The notes: a model not told the origin generated them from the sequence alone. A DNA stretch of 64,000 nt from Pseudanabaena sp. BC1403 (GCF_002914585.1 NZ_PDDM01000015.1:81173-145172); one strand, 5' to 3'; positions 51,636 through 63,251 are shown, counted from the first letter of the stretch. A program made the numbers and translations.

Positions 51636-53519
51636 TTAGAAACTAAACTGAGTGCGTAGATTACCTACAAATACAGTTGGGTTAGTTGAGAAACTATTGG
51701 GATTGAAAATGGCGTAGAACGCAGGAACGATCGCAATATTTTTACTGATTGGATAATAGTAAGAAAGTTCTAAATCGTATTGAGTAGCGCCATCACCACC
51801 ACCAGAGAGCAAGAAATTGCGTCCACTGCTATAGCTATGGGGTACAACAAAAGAAAGCACAGCCAAAGCACTTTCCTTAAACAAATCGGGGAATGCTAAG
51901 CCAAATTGAAATGAATTAACATTAACGCTACCACCTTGAACAGCAGGATTGATCGGCGAAATATTGGTACTACCATATGAGTAGCGACCAAATACCCCAA
52001 ATCCTTTGGTAACCAACCAATCAAAGTTCAAGATAATTGTATCAGCAGTAGCATTGTTAATTGCACCACCCACACCATCATCCGCGAACCCATAGGGCAA
52101 AGGTTCAGCCGTTGCACCACTGATGCGACCTCCATTAGCTTTAATATTGGAGCGGGTATACAAGAGACGAATGTTAGCATCACGACTTGGTGAATAGACT
52201 AACTCAGCACTGAGAGTATTGGTTCCACCAAATAGTCCTTGTTGAGGATCGCTGGATGTATTGTTGTTAGGAGCAGTAAGAAACTCTGTATTTTCTCCTA
52301 AATAGGCTGCTGTAAATCTGAACTGTGGATTGATCGTCCAAGTTACAACTGCACCCGAACCACGATCGACGGCATTTGATAGAGTACTTCCATTTGAGTT
52401 AAAGCTAGTCGCCCCTGTCAAGAAGTTAGTAAAACGGTTGCTATCAAAATAGCGATAGAAATTCAAACGAGGTCCGATCGCGACATTAACGTTACTAGAG
52501 ACAGGGAAACTATAGAACAACTCACGGATATTGAATACGTTGGCAGTTGGTACACCTGTCTGATCAAGAAATGGAGTTCCCCAAGAGTTGGTATAGCCAG
52601 CAGATACAAAGTTATTAGCTGGGGAGTTGCCATTACCTGTTACCAGTTGGGTAACCAAGGCATCTTTACCTGTGAAAGATGTTGTCAGGTTTAAGAACAG
52701 GTAGTAACCAAATGTAATGTTAGGTCGTTGGGTTGTCACGCGCGAAGGAACTCCGCCAACACGAGTTGGAGGTGCAAAGGCTGAAGGCGTTAATGGATTG
52801 CGCTCAGCAATAACATCACCACCAGCAGTAGCACCAGTAAGATTAAAGAAGGCAAGTCCACTGAGCTTCGTCGTAGTTGAGAACTGTTGTGCTTCGAGCT
52901 TTGCAGTCTTCGCATCAAGCGCATCAACGCGACCACGAAGTGTAGCTAATTCGGCAGCAAATTCTTCTTGGAGCTTCTGCAAAGTCGCAAGATCTTCCTT
53001 GGAAACCTTGTCGGCTAATCCTGCGGAAATTATCTCATTGATTTTATCCAAACAAGCATTCAGCCCAGCCGCAAACTCATATCTTGCTAAAGACTTACTG
53101 CCGCGAAAAGTACTGTCGGGATATCCTGCAATACATCCATAGCGCTCTACCAAGGATTGGAGAGCTGTAAAAGCCCAATCAGTTGGTTTCACATCAGATA
53201 GCTGTGAAACTGATGTCACTGCTGCAACTTCAGTATTCTCAGGGAGCTTATCGACTGCAAAATTGCTAACTGGTGAAGCCGTGGACAGATTGGGCTGTAG
53301 ATTAACAGCATTCTCTTGACGATCAATTAAATTACTAATCGATGAAGAAGTCTTTGGAGACAAATTGATTGATGAATTTGCCGTCGATAAATTTGCTGAT
53401 GAATCTTTAGATAAATTATCTGAAACTTTTGGTACAGCCTTCGCGGGTGCGTCGTACAAATTAGAGAGCGCGACAAACATCGCTAGACATGAAAGCGAAC
53501 TATTGAGAGCCTTAGACAT
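51636..53519 (-). CDS. SLH-domain OprB-type outer-membrane porin
   Basis: A 627-residue outer-membrane protein. Signal peptide (SSLSCLAMFVALSNLYDAPAKA), a Ser/Asn-rich linker, and an SLH domain at about 108-165 (VKPTDWAFTALQSLVERYGCIAGYPDSTFRG). Then a coiled coil (EEFAAELATLRGRVDALDAKTAKLEAQ) and a beta-barrel from about 220, ending in Phe. This layout is that of the abundant cyanobacterial porins, some called iron-uptake porins. A 48-bp perfect palindrome carrying the motif found at the urate genes lies just upstream. Confidence 0.88.
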   Translation of the reverse strand: MSKALNSSLSCLAMFVALSNLYDAPAKAVPKVSDNLSKDSSANLSTANSSINLSPKTSSSISNLIDRQENAVNLQPNLSTASPVSNFAVDKLPENTEVAAVTSVSQLSDVKPTDWAFTALQSLVERYGCIAGYPDSTFRGSKSLARYEFAAGLNACLDKINEIISAGLADKVSKEDLATLQKLQEEFAAELATLRGRVDALDAKTAKLEAQQFSTTTKLSGLAFFNLTGATAGGDVIAERNPLTPSAFAPPTRVGGVPSRVTTQRPNITFGYYLFLNLTTSFTGKDALVTQLVTGNGNSPANNFVSAGYTNSWGTPFLDQTGVPTANVFNIRELFYSFPVSSNVNVAIGPRLNFYRYFDSNRFTNFLTGATSFNSNGSTLSNAVDRGSGAVVTWTINPQFRFTAAYLGENTEFLTAPNNNTSSDPQQGLFGGTNTLSAELVYSPSRDANIRLLYTRSNIKANGGRISGATAEPLPYGFADDGVGGAINNATADTIILNFDWLVTKGFGVFGRYSYGSTNISPINPAVQGGSVNVNSFQFGLAFPDLFKESALAVLSFVVPHSYSSGRNFLLSGGGDGATQYDLELSYYYPISKNIAIVPAFYAIFNPNSFSTNPTVFVGNLRTQFSF

Positions 53520-53555
53520 AAATCCTCAAACCATTTACATGAGCGACAGACGGAA

Positions 53556-53603
53556 AATCGCAGTAATTTGGATACTGTATACAGTATCCAAATTACTGCG
53601 ATT
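53556..53603. promoter_or_regulatory. Perfect 48-bp palindrome upstream of the porin gene
   Basis: A loop-less perfect palindrome centred between 53579 and 53580, containing ATACTGTATACAGTAT. It includes TTGGATACTGTATACA (53568-53583), one base off the site at 54143. It sits 37 bp before the porin start. Unlike the gene-end hairpins it has no spacer and no GC-rich core, which suits a protein-binding operator. Confidence 0.65.
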
Positions 53604-53659
53604 AAACTTTAGAGTTGCGATCGCTTTCTGTATTGCAGATTACAAAGCCCTATCGCGAG

Positions 53660-53720
53660 TTAAAACCCAAATCAAAGAAAGGCGGCGCTTCGCGCCGCCT
53701 TTCTTTGATTTGGGTTTTAA
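53660..53720. terminator. Perfect 28-bp hairpin at the 3' end of uraH
   Basis: Arms 53660-53687 and 53693-53720, loop CTTCG. Includes the uraH stop codon. This is the best-paired member of the variable-arm family here. Confidence 0.75.
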
Positions 53721-54076
53721 CTGCCGCGATAGGTGCTGTAAGCCCAAGGTGATACTAGTAAAGGAACGTGGTAGCGATCGCTCTCATTAGCAATACCAAA
53801 GCGCACAGGAACAGTATTTAAAAAATTTGGTTGGGGTAAAGATGTTCCACAATTTGTAAAATAGTCATCGACATAAAAACAAATTTCGTAGATGCCTACT
53901 TTGATCTCTGTTTCATTCAGTAACAGATCATCTGTCCTACCATCTTGGTTTGTGTATAGGGTTTTGAGTAAGTTTTTTTGTCCATCATCTGCGATCGCCC
54001 ATAGTTCAATTTGCATATTTCTAGCAGGGCATCCATGCACTGTATCAAGGACGTGAGTTGAGAGTTTCCCAGACAT
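53717..54076 (-). CDS. uraH: 5-Hydroxyisourate hydrolase
   Basis: A 119-residue transthyretin-like protein. The family signature begins at GKLSTHVLDTVHGCPARNM, and the C-terminal YRGS motif is intact. It hydrolyses 5-hydroxyisourate, the HpxO product, to OHCU, the UraD substrate. It is 26 kb from hpxO-uraD-puuE but shares an operator-like motif with them. Divergent from the GGCT-like gene at 54207. Confidence 0.93.
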   Translation of the reverse strand: MSGKLSTHVLDTVHGCPARNMQIELWAIADDGQKNLLKTLYTNQDGRTDDLLLNETEIKVGIYEICFYVDDYFTNCGTSLPQPNFLNTVPVRFGIANESDRYHVPLLVSPWAYSTYRGS

Positions 54077-54142
54077 GATTTTTTTAGTAATATTTTAGTA
54101 GTAATCGCTTTGCAATGAATACTACAATATTGCACTTTGCTA

Positions 54143-54158
54143 TTGCATACTGTATACA
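54143..54158. promoter_or_regulatory. Operator-like site between uraH and the GGCT-like gene
   Basis: TTGCATACTGTATACA lies in the 130-bp divergent gap and differs by one base from the hpxO site. It could control both genes. Confidence 0.6.
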
Positions 54159-54206
54159 CTAAACTAATATATTCAAGATTAATCCATAAATTCTAAGACC
54201 CTCTTT

Positions 54207-54599
54207 ATGACAGTATCCAACGGGACAAGACGAGTATTTATTTGTGGTTCGGCTCTGCGCGGACAACCTGATCATGGAAATTTACAGGACGCAAAGTTTA
54301 TCCGTCCTGCACAGACTCAGCCACGTTATCGACTCCATGCCGCAGGTGATGGTTGGCATCCTGCAATTTATGAAGTGGAGGAAGGTGGAGTTTCCATTCC
54401 TGGTGAAGTCTATGAGATGAAAGACGATGAATTTGAATATCTCGCCAGTAATGAACCTCCGCATATGTATCCTACGGATGTTTACTTAGAAGATGGAGAG
54501 GTTCTCACCGCTTTTTTCTATCCTCAGGAATTAATTGAAAAGTTCAACTGGATTGACATCTCTCACCTTGGTGGTTGGGCTGCCTACAAAGGTACATAG
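54207..54599 (+). CDS. GGCT-like / allophanate-hydrolase-related protein
   Basis: A 130-residue protein with a gamma-glutamylcyclotransferase-like fold: VFICGSALRGQPDH, RLHAAGDGWHPAIYEVEEGG, IPGEVYEM and AFFYPQ. Relatives form the C-terminal domain of allophanate hydrolase (AtzF) or stand alone. Divergent placement with uraH and the shared operator-like site suggest a role in ureide degradation. The reaction is not established. Confidence 0.75.
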   Translation: MTVSNGTRRVFICGSALRGQPDHGNLQDAKFIRPAQTQPRYRLHAAGDGWHPAIYEVEEGGVSIPGEVYEMKDDEFEYLASNEPPHMYPTDVYLEDGEVLTAFFYPQELIEKFNWIDISHLGGWAAYKGT

Positions 54600-54624
54600 A
54601 CCAATAAAGTGTTGTCACACTTCA

Positions 54625-54784
54625 AATAGAATCCAAAAGAAGAGTGGCGGAGCTTTGCTCCGCCACTCTTCTTTTGGATTCTATTGTTTTGTTTTAGCAC
54701 TCACTCACGCAATTTGTCGCGAGCCTTCAACCCACTGTATATAAACCCAGAATTGGTGGGGTGGCTTTGCTGCCCCACCAATTC
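54625..54784. repeat. Two hairpins upstream of the giant kinase gene
   Basis: 54625-54653 paired with 54657-54685 is a perfect 29-bp stem around TTT. 54750-54761 paired with 54773-54784 (GAATTGGTGGGG) keeps AAACCCA on only one side, so it looks decayed. A fragment AAGTGTTGTCACACTT near 54608 recalls the 101-bp element. 54785-54926 shows nothing else. Confidence 0.65.
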
Positions 54785-54926
54785 GCTCAAATCTGGAATG
54801 GTAATTTATTTATTTGCTTATCACTTATACTAATTTTAGGATGCTGCTTATCTGGGGGGATAATCTTTAGCTCTGATTAACTGTTTTTTGTATACATCAT
54901 TTAAATTGGCATTACCGTCTAGATCC

Positions 54927-57900
54927 ATGAATATTTCAGCCAAAATCCCCTCTCATTCATTCCCAATCATCCGTGGCTATGACATCTTTGAGCTACTGTA
55001 TCTGGGTTCTCGCACGGCAGTGTATCGAGGGATATATACAGTAACTCAGCAGCCAGTAGTGATTAAGGTACTACGGAAAGAGTATCCAAGTTTTAGTGAA
55101 TTGGTGCAGTTTCGCAATCAGTATGCGATCGCCCAAAAGCTCCCCATTAATGGTATTGTCAAACCCTTGCGCTTGGAGCCATTGGGATATGGCTACGCAT
55201 TAATAATGGAGGACTTTGGTGGCGTTTCCCTTGCTACCTATGCACAGCAAACGACATTAGGACTGACGGAAATATTAGACATTGTCGTGCAAGTGGTGGA
55301 AATTCTCCACGGAATGTACCAACATCGTGTTATTCATAAAGATATCAAGCCGACCAATATTCTGATTCACCCAGAGAGTAAACAAGTAAAATTAATTGAT
55401 TTTAGTATTGCTTCCCTATTGCCTAGAGAAATGCAGGAAATACAGAATCCCAATGTTTTGGAAGGAACATTAGCGTATATTTCTCCAGAGCAAACGGGTC
55501 GAATGAATCGGGGGATTGATTATCGGAGTGACTTTTATTCTTTGGGAGTGACTTTTTACGAACTATTGACTGGGCGCTTGCCTTTTGAGTCAGATGATCC
55601 AATGGAATTAGTGCATTGTCATCTTGCCAAACAACCAGTGCCAATACATCAATTGAATCCAGAAATACCCTTGGTTTTATCCCAAATTGCCGATAAACTG
55701 ATGGCGAAAAATGCCGAGGATCGCTATCAGAGTGGATTAGGATTAAAGCACGATTTAGAAATCTGTCTAGGTAAATTACAAGAAACAGGGAATATTGAAA
55801 TCTTTACTTTGGGCGCACGGGATATTAGCGATCACTTCTCCATCCCAGAGAAACTTTACGGTCGAGAAATAGAAGTTTCTACTTTGCTCAATGCTTTTGA
55901 AAGAGTGAGTATGGGCAACGCTGAATTAATGCTTGTAGCAGGCTTTTCAGGGATTGGCAAGACTTCTACGGTAAATGAAATACATAAGCCAATTGTGCGT
56001 CAACGTGGTTATTTTATTCAAGGCAAATACGACCAATTTCAGCGAAATATTCCTTTTAGTGCTTTTGTGCAAGCTTTTCGTGATTTGATGGGACAGATAC
56101 TATCTGATCCTGATGGTCAGATGCAAACATGGAAAGCCAAGATTCTATCAGCAGTGGGTGATAATGGGCAAATTCTAATTGATGTAATTCCAGAATTGGA
56201 AAATATCATTGGCAAGCAGCCTATAGTAGCAGAATTATTAGGAAGCGCGGCTCAGAATCGCTTCAATCAGTTGTTTCAAAAGTTTGTGCAAATTTTTACT
56301 CGCAAAGAGCATCCCTTAGTAATATTTTTGGATGATTTGCAATGGGCGGATTTAGCATCCCTAAAATTGATGCAACTGTTGATGCAGGAGGCTAGACATT
56401 TGTTGTTGTTAGGTGCTTATCGGGATAATGAAGTATTTCCTACGCATCCGTTTGTATTGGCGGTCGAGTATCTGCAAAAGACCGAGTCAGTCGTAAATAC
56501 AATAACGCTGCAAGCTTTAAGCAAAACTGATATGAATCAGTTAGTCGCCGATACATTGAATAGCGATCGCACTCATGCTCAACCTCTGTCAGATTTAGTG
56601 TATCAGAAGACACGAGGCAACCCCTTTTTTGCTTCACAGTTTCTGAAGGTGTTGTATGAAGAGCGGCAAATAATCTTTGATTGGGATGTTCAGCATTGGC
56701 ATTATGATATTGCTCAAATCAGAGACTTAGCATTTACTGACGATGTAGTGGAGTTTATGGGGCTACAACTGGAAAGGTTGCCGATGGAAACTCAAGAGGC
56801 ACTCAAGCTAGCTGCTTGTATTGGCGCACAATTTGATTTGCATACATTAGCGATCTTTAGTCAGAAGTCACCTGAAGATACAGCTGCTGCATTATGGGAG
56901 GCATTGCAAGAAGGTTTAATCATTCCAACGACAGAGGCGTATAAGTTCTTTACTCAATCCGCAAGTACTGATGCTAATAATACTAATACTGAAAGCTCAG
57001 TATCCTCACTCAACCCAGTTTATAAATTTCTGCACGATCGCGTGCAACAAGCTGCCTATTCCCTAATTCTAGAATCCCAGAGAAAGGTCACTCATCTCAA
57101 AATTGGACAATTACTGCTCCAAAATTCTTCGGAGAGTGATATAGAAGAAAAGCTATTTGATATTGTCGGACATTTGAATCTGGGCATTGAGTTAATAACT
57201 CAATCGAGTCAAAAGGAGACTTTAGCTCAACTTAACTTAAAGGCTGGTGAGAAAGCAAGAAATGCTACAGCCTATGTCGCAGCAAGGGATTATCTACAAA
57301 CGGCGATTTCTCTATTAGAAAAAAACTGTTGGGAAAGCCAGTATGAGTTGACTTTAAATTGTCATGTTGATGCTGCTGAAGTAGCCTATTTAAATGCTGA
57401 CTTTGATGCTATGGAACAGATGGCAACGCTTGTATTACAGAACGCTCAGACAGTTTTAGAGAAAATTAAAATTTACGAAATCCAAATCACGGCACTAACA
57501 GCCCAAAGTAATATGTTAGAGGCGATCGCAGTAGGAAGAAATGTATTAAGACAATTAGGGATTGAATTTCCCAATGAGCCCAACGATGCATTGATTAGCA
57601 AAACTCTACAACATCTCACTGAACAACTTCAAAACCGACAGATTGAAGAACTAATTGATTTATCAGTGATGACCGACCCCAAAACTCAGGCAACCATGAA
57701 GCTCTTAGTGATGCTATTCTCACCTATCTTTCAAGGGATGCCCGATTTGCTACCCATACTTAGCTCTACAATGGTAAGTTTATCACTTCGATTTGGGAAT
57801 GCACCAGCATCATCAGTGGGGTATGTAATCCACGGGATGGTGTTATGTTCTTTTTGCGGAGAAGTCAAAGCTGGCTATAGCTTTGGGCGATTGGCATTGA

Positions 57901-60413
57901 ACCTGCTTGAGAAATACAACTTGTCGAACTTCAAGTCGATCATTCCAACTATTTTTGGAAGTTTTATTCAGCATCAACAGGAATCCCTCTTAGCAACACT
58001 ACCGACACTCAAAAAGGGCTATGAGATTGGAATGGAAATTGGGGATTTTCTTCATGCTGGCTACAGTGTCGTTGTTTATTTTTATACCATCTATTTTGGG
58101 GGCGTAGAATTAAGTAGTTGGGAAAATGAACTAGAAATTTACAGTGCTCTTATGGCACAATCAAAACAGCATTCTCCCCAGCTCTATTTAGATATGCATC
58201 GGGTGGTATTAAGGAACTTGAGAGAAGTCGTGAGTCAGCCAGATTGCTTGACGGGAGATATTTACGATGAACCAGTAATGATTCCCAAGCATTTTCAAGA
58301 CAATGAACTCACTGCGATCGCTAATGCCTATATCTACAAGCTTCAGCTTGCCTATTTATTTGGAAATTATACCAATGCCTTAGCCTATCTAAACCAAGCA
58401 CAACCATATTTAATGGCAGTGTCAGGAACAGTTCATATTCCTACTTTTCATTTTTACGCATCCCTAACATACTTAGCACTATTCCATATAGAGGCTGAAA
58501 CTAGGAGAACAGAAATTCTGGAACAGGTAGAAATTCATCAAAATGTCCTGCACCAGTGGGCTCAAAATACTCCCATGAATCATCTGCACAAATGGTATTT
58601 AGTTGAAGCAGAACGACAAAGAGCATTAGGAAATAAAGCTGAAGCAATTGAATTTTATGACAAAACAATTTTTCTTTCCAAAGCGAATAAATTTCTTGGC
58701 GAAGAAGCCTTAGCCAATGAACTTACTAGCAAATTCTACCTAACATGGAATAAAGCTAAAGTTGCGGCAGTTTATATGCAAGACGCATATTACTGCTTTG
58801 CCCGTTGGGGCGCAAAAGCTAAAGTTAAGGATTTAGAAAAACGCCATCCTCAATTACTTGCTCCTATCTTAGAGCAGACCATTAACTCTCTTAAGATTAA
58901 TGAAACCTTTGCCTTAACTTCTAACCATTCGAGTCAATCAACCAGCAAGTCAACTTCATCAGTTCTCGACATGGCTGGAATTATCAAAGCATCTCAAGCT
59001 ATATCAAGTGAAATTGAACTTGACAAATTACTGAATCAGATTATGCAGGTGTTGCTGGAAAGTGCTGGAGCCATAAAATCAGTGCTGATGTTATTTCGGA
59101 ACGAGCATTTAGTAATTGAAGCCACTGCAAATCTTGACCAAATCCAATTAATTCCGCAAACATCTGGTTTCCAGTCTGTTCCTATTACAGCTAGCAATGA
59201 TATACCGCAAAGCATCATCAGCTACGTCAAAAATACTTTGGAAACATTAGTAATTAACGATGCTAGCACTCAAAGTGCTTGGGCAAATGATCTCTATATT
59301 CGACAAGAAAAGCCTAAGAGCATCTTATGCCTGCCTATCCTTAAACAAGGACAACTAATCGGTATCCTCTATTTAGAAAATCGCTTAACTATTGGTGCAT
59401 TTACAAGCAATCGCTTAGAAATTTTGAATCTATTGGTTTCCCAAGCAGCAATATCTTTAGAGAATGCCCGTTTATATGCAGAACAGGAACATAGAGTGAG
59501 CGAACGGACTCAAGCATTAAGTCAGAAAAATGACCAACTTGAAAACACTCTGAAAGAATTACGTCGCACCCAGACTCAAATGCTCCAAAGTGAAAAGATG
59601 TCCGCTTTGGGGCAAATGGTAGCAGGGATAGCTCATGAGATCAACAATCCAGTTAACTTTATCCACGGCAACCTAACATACGTCAATCAATATATCCAAG
59701 ACCTTATGCGATTATTGAATGCCTATCAAACTCAATATCCTCATCCTTCTCAATCAATTCAAGACGATCTAGAAGAAGTGGATTTAGACTTTCTCACTGA
59801 AGATCTGACAAAGATTCTGCAATCTATGAAGGTCGGGTCTGATCGCATTCGAGATATAGTGCTTTCGTTGCGTAATTTTTCACGATTAGATGAATCAGAA
59901 TTTAAACCAATTGATCTCCATCAAGGTATTGATAACACCTTAATGATTTTGCAACATCGTCTCAAAGGTACGGCAAAACGACCAGAAATTGAAGTTGTCA
60001 AGCAATATGGCAATCTACCCTTAGTTGAATGTTGTGCAGGACAGCTTAATCAAGTGTTTATGAATCTGCTAGCAAATGCGATCGATGCTTTGGAAGAGGG
60101 AAATCAAGGACGAAGTTTACAGGATCTTAAGAACAATCCGAATAGGATCTTGATCATCACAGCTAAAGCTAAATCAGGTTTTGTAAGGATTACGATTGCA
60201 GATAATGGTGTAGGTATCCCAGAGGAAGTGCGATCGCGATTGTTCGATCCATTCTTTACTACTAAGCCTGTGGGTAAGGGAACAGGACTAGGTTTATCAA
60301 TCAGCTATCAGGTCGTGACCGAAAAGCATGGGGGCAAACTATGGTGTGATTCTGTTCTAGGCAAAGGAACTAGTTTTATGATCGAGCTACCTGTATCTTT
60401 ATTCCAGAATTAG
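54927..60413 (+). CDS. Ser/Thr kinase, AAA ATPase, GAF and histidine kinase fusion (HstK type)
   Basis: An 1828-residue signalling protein from ATG 54927. Order: Ser/Thr kinase at about 10-280 ([37 protein letters not shown]); a P-loop ATPase from about 320 ([20 protein letters not shown]); a long helical repeat region to about 1340; a GAF domain at about 1370-1520; a HisKA domain with phospho-His in GIAHEINNP; and an HATPase end ([29 protein letters not shown]). Such proteins are common in filamentous cyanobacteria and link Ser/Thr and His signalling. The hybrid kinase 540 bp downstream is a natural partner. A TTG 13 codons earlier is a weaker start. Confidence 0.9.
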   Translation: MNISAKIPSHSFPIIRGYDIFELLYLGSRTAVYRGIYTVTQQPVVIKVLRKEYPSFSELVQFRNQYAIAQKLPINGIVKPLRLEPLGYGYALIMEDFGGVSLATYAQQTTLGLTEILDIVVQVVEILHGMYQHRVIHKDIKPTNILIHPESKQVKLIDFSIASLLPREMQEIQNPNVLEGTLAYISPEQTGRMNRGIDYRSDFYSLGVTFYELLTGRLPFESDDPMELVHCHLAKQPVPIHQLNPEIPLVLSQIADKLMAKNAEDRYQSGLGLKHDLEICLGKLQETGNIEIFTLGARDISDHFSIPEKLYGREIEVSTLLNAFERVSMGNAELMLVAGFSGIGKTSTVNEIHKPIVRQRGYFIQGKYDQFQRNIPFSAFVQAFRDLMGQILSDPDGQMQTWKAKILSAVGDNGQILIDVIPELENIIGKQPIVAELLGSAAQNRFNQLFQKFVQIFTRKEHPLVIFLDDLQWADLASLKLMQLLMQEARHLLLLGAYRDNEVFPTHPFVLAVEYLQKTESVVNTITLQALSKTDMNQLVADTLNSDRTHAQPLSDLVYQKTRGNPFFASQFLKVLYEERQIIFDWDVQHWHYDIAQIRDLAFTDDVVEFMGLQLERLPMETQEALKLAACIGAQFDLHTLAIFSQKSPEDTAAALWEALQEGLIIPTTEAYKFFTQSASTDANNTNTESSVSSLNPVYKFLHDRVQQAAYSLILESQRKVTHLKIGQLLLQNSSESDIEEKLFDIVGHLNLGIELITQSSQKETLAQLNLKAGEKARNATAYVAARDYLQTAISLLEKNCWESQYELTLNCHVDAAEVAYLNADFDAMEQMATLVLQNAQTVLEKIKIYEIQITALTAQSNMLEAIAVGRNVLRQLGIEFPNEPNDALISKTLQHLTEQLQNRQIEELIDLSVMTDPKTQATMKLLVMLFSPIFQGMPDLLPILSSTMVSLSLRFGNAPASSVGYVIHGMVLCSFCGEVKAGYSFGRLALNLLEKYNLSNFKSIIPTIFGSFIQHQQESLLATLPTLKKGYEIGMEIGDFLHAGYSVVVYFYTIYFGGVELSSWENELEIYSALMAQSKQHSPQLYLDMHRVVLRNLREVVSQPDCLTGDIYDEPVMIPKHFQDNELTAIANAYIYKLQLAYLFGNYTNALAYLNQAQPYLMAVSGTVHIPTFHFYASLTYLALFHIEAETRRTEILEQVEIHQNVLHQWAQNTPMNHLHKWYLVEAERQRALGNKAEAIEFYDKTIFLSKANKFLGEEALANELTSKFYLTWNKAKVAAVYMQDAYYCFARWGAKAKVKDLEKRHPQLLAPILEQTINSLKINETFALTSNHSSQSTSKSTSSVLDMAGIIKASQAISSEIELDKLLNQIMQVLLESAGAIKSVLMLFRNEHLVIEATANLDQIQLIPQTSGFQSVPITASNDIPQSIISYVKNTLETLVINDASTQSAWANDLYIRQEKPKSILCLPILKQGQLIGILYLENRLTIGAFTSNRLEILNLLVSQAAISLENARLYAEQEHRVSERTQALSQKNDQLENTLKELRRTQTQMLQSEKMSALGQMVAGIAHEINNPVNFIHGNLTYVNQYIQDLMRLLNAYQTQYPHPSQSIQDDLEEVDLDFLTEDLTKILQSMKVGSDRIRDIVLSLRNFSRLDESEFKPIDLHQGIDNTLMILQHRLKGTAKRPEIEVVKQYGNLPLVECCAGQLNQVFMNLLANAIDALEEGNQGRSLQDLKNNPNRILIITAKAKSGFVRITIADNGVGIPEEVRSRLFDPFFTTKPVGKGTGLGLSISYQVVTEKHGGKLWCDSVLGKGTSFMIELPVSLFQN

Positions 60414-60536
60414 TAAAATGTGATGACTTTTGGATGAAGATTTGCTGTTCTATTCGCAATTTTTGCTTCTATGTATGGTTTTAGAGGGTCGAGAAATGGC
60501 TATGACATAAGCTTTGAGATAACGAGCATTTTCTAA

Positions 60537-60637
60537 TACCAAAACACAAAGTTGTACAGCCATTTTGTGTTTTTAAAACCCTTACAGGGTTTGTTTTTTA
60601 ATTCACAGAATTGTTGTCACACTTTTGTGAATTGGTA
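60537..60637 (-). repeat. 101-bp element, reverse orientation
   Basis: Full-length copy. The remaining DNA of the 60414-60953 gap is AT-rich and shows no gene, only short open frames under 25 codons. Confidence 0.8.
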
Positions 60638-60953
60638 TACAATCTAATATTGCAAATTATAAAGATGTTATTGCATAAGATAAATGTGGGTATAGTATTT
60701 TTAAGTGAATTCGTTGATGTTACGTAGAAGAGATACAAAGGTTTAGCTACGGGGAGACAACCCTGCGCAGTCCAAGATACAGAAGTCTATGTAGAAACTT
60801 TTTATATAGAATTCAGTGAATTTAGATTTACTAAAAAAACAAAACATTAATTTCATTATAGTTTTGAAATTTTAAATTTGTATACAGCAATTTTAAAACT
60901 GCCTTATATATTTCTTCACCTTGTTAGTTATTCTTGAGCAAAAAACATAAAAA

Positions 60954-63221
60954 ATGAAAATTAAAGAAAAGATCATTTGCGGCTATGCACTTGCGATCGG
61001 CATAGCCGTAATAGGATCGTCAATAGGAATAGCAGTAGGTAATTACTATCAACAAAAAGCGCTTCAGTCTCAACAAAATGCATCTCGTCAAAGGAAATTA
61101 ATCAGTAATCTACAAATTGATATCTCATACAATCGTCCAGCAAAACAGCTCAATCCTTTTGTCTCAAACCCCTCAGCCTTTCGACAGGAAGGTCGAAAAC
61201 TTATTGAGCGCTTAGACAAAATACAGACTTTCTTAAACAATCACAATCAGTCCAATCAACCTTCTAGTCTTGAAGGTTTAGATCCTCTACTACAAAAATA
61301 TGAAGGAACTGTAAGTGTCTTTACTAAATATTCTAGAAAAATTTTGGACGAGGCTGATGTCCTACTGAGTAATGATCCTATAGAAGTTCAGAAAGTAGAA
61401 TCCTTGGTAGCAACACTGGTTAAAAGCAAAGAGTTTGCCAAATTTATTGAGTTTCCAGATCAGTTAAGGAAATTTCATGAGCAAGCGGAAGTGCTTGAAA
61501 ATATGGCTGAAGTAAGCTTAATCAATACTGAAAACATTCGCTCTCAAATAGTCTTTTCTGGCTTAGGCATCTCGGTTGTGATTGCTATTCTTCTGGCTAT
61601 ATACATAAGCCAAACGATCGCTAGTCCGATCCAGACTCTAAATAGAATTGCAATGCAAGTTACTAGAGAATCAAACTTCGATCTACAAGCCCCCATAGAA
61701 ACTAAGGATGAAGTTGGGGTATTAGCCGATTCCATCAATCAAATGATTCGTTATGTGCAGGAACTCCTGCAAGAACAGCAAAATTATACAAGTGCTATTC
61801 AAGAGGCAAAAGAACTTGCCGATAATGCAAACCAAGCCAAGAGCGATTTTTTGGCAAACATGAGTCACGAACTCCGTACTCCACTCAATGGCATTCTCGG
61901 CTATGCGCAAATCCTGAATCGTTCTAAAGCATTACCAGAAAAAGAACGACATGGAGTCAATGTCATCTATCAGTGTGGCTCCCATCTACTGACCTTGATT
62001 AACGACGTGTTAGACCTCGCCAAAATCGAAGCTCGCAAACTAGAACTCACAGCAAAATCTGTCTACTTATCCTCATTTCTCGAAGGCGTGGTTGAAATCT
62101 GTCGAGTACGTGCTGACCAAAAAGGTATCAGTTTCATTTATCAACCTAGCATTAACTTACCTGAAGGTATTGTGGTAGATGAAAAACAACTTCGACAAGT
62201 ACTGATTAATCTTCTTGGTAATGCAATTAAGTTCACTGACAAAGGTTGTGTTACGCTCAAAGTCGATGTGCTAGAGGCAGAAACAGATGTTTATATTCCC
62301 CGCCTTAAATTTCAAGTTATAGATACTGGAGTGGGCATTGCACCTGAAGAAGTAAACCAAGTCTTTATGGCTTTTGAGCAGGTAGGAGAACAGGAACGAC
62401 AGGCTGAAGGTACGGGTTTAGGACTAACCATTAGCCAAAAGATTGTGCAGTTGATGGGAGGGGAAATTCAAGTCAAGAGTGAGATGGGAATTGGCAGCAC
62501 TTTCTTCTTTGAATTGGCACTACCGATCGCAACTGATTTGAGACAACAAAATTCAGTTAGTCAAGGACGCACAATAGTTGGCTATGATGGTGCTAAGCGA
62601 CATATTCTGATTGTGGATGACCGATGGGAAAATCGCTCAGTTTTGGTAAACCTTCTTGAACCAATAGGGTTTAGATTTACTGAAGCAGAAAATGGGCAAA
62701 TTGGTTTAGAGAAAGCTAGACAGCAATTGCCCGATCTGATTATCACCGACTTAGAAATGCCTGTAATGAATGGCTTTGAGATGTTAAAGCAATTGCGAAA
62801 CTCTGACGAGTTGAAGCATTTACGGGTAATAGTTTCTTCAGCATCTGTAGCAGAGGTAGATCAACAGATGAGTTTAGATGCTGGTGGAGATGATTTTCTG
62901 ACAAAGCCAGTACAAGCGGAAGATCTGTTTACATTGATTGCTAAGCATTTACAACTGACATGGAAGTATGACGAAACTGGAACAATCCCAACTAGTGACA
63001 TAGTATCAGACTTAGCAGAGTTGATTCCTCCTCCTTCAGAGGACTTACATTTTTTACTAGAACTAGCAAAAAATGGAATGTTGAAAAAATTAGCAGTTGA
63101 AGCTGAACAAATTGGTCAAAAAAGCGATCTCTATCGACCCTTTACTCAGCAAATTCTTCTGTTGGCAAAGAAGTTTCAGACTGAACAGATCAAGGCATTG
63201 ATTCAAAAACATCTTAACTAA
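60954..63221 (+). CDS. Hybrid sensor histidine kinase with HAMP and receiver domain
   Basis: A 755-residue membrane kinase. First helix at about 8-30, periplasmic helical region, second helix at about 200-222 (GLGISVVIAILLAIYISQ), then HAMP (SPIQTLNRIAMQVT), a coiled coil, HisKA (FLANMSHELRTPLNGIL), and HATPase (NLLGNAIKF, DTGVGIAPEE, GTGLGLTIS). A receiver follows with phospho-Asp in LIITDLEMPVMNGFEML, then a helical tail of about 90 residues. It probably acts with the upstream giant kinase. Confidence 0.9.
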   Translation: MKIKEKIICGYALAIGIAVIGSSIGIAVGNYYQQKALQSQQNASRQRKLISNLQIDISYNRPAKQLNPFVSNPSAFRQEGRKLIERLDKIQTFLNNHNQSNQPSSLEGLDPLLQKYEGTVSVFTKYSRKILDEADVLLSNDPIEVQKVESLVATLVKSKEFAKFIEFPDQLRKFHEQAEVLENMAEVSLINTENIRSQIVFSGLGISVVIAILLAIYISQTIASPIQTLNRIAMQVTRESNFDLQAPIETKDEVGVLADSINQMIRYVQELLQEQQNYTSAIQEAKELADNANQAKSDFLANMSHELRTPLNGILGYAQILNRSKALPEKERHGVNVIYQCGSHLLTLINDVLDLAKIEARKLELTAKSVYLSSFLEGVVEICRVRADQKGISFIYQPSINLPEGIVVDEKQLRQVLINLLGNAIKFTDKGCVTLKVDVLEAETDVYIPRLKFQVIDTGVGIAPEEVNQVFMAFEQVGEQERQAEGTGLGLTISQKIVQLMGGEIQVKSEMGIGSTFFFELALPIATDLRQQNSVSQGRTIVGYDGAKRHILIVDDRWENRSVLVNLLEPIGFRFTEAENGQIGLEKARQQLPDLIITDLEMPVMNGFEMLKQLRNSDELKHLRVIVSSASVAEVDQQMSLDAGGDDFLTKPVQAEDLFTLIAKHLQLTWKYDETGTIPTSDIVSDLAELIPPPSEDLHFLLELAKNGMLKKLAVEAEQIGQKSDLYRPFTQQILLLAKKFQTEQIKALIQKHLN

Positions 63222-63251
63222 TGTTTGAGCTTAAAGACTGAGATTACTGCG

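Noticed and set aside
54889..60896. Further TGTATACA words at 54889 and 60889 as members of the urate regulon
   Set aside because: They match only the inner 8 bp, which is expected by chance at about this frequency, and lack the TTGSATAC half.
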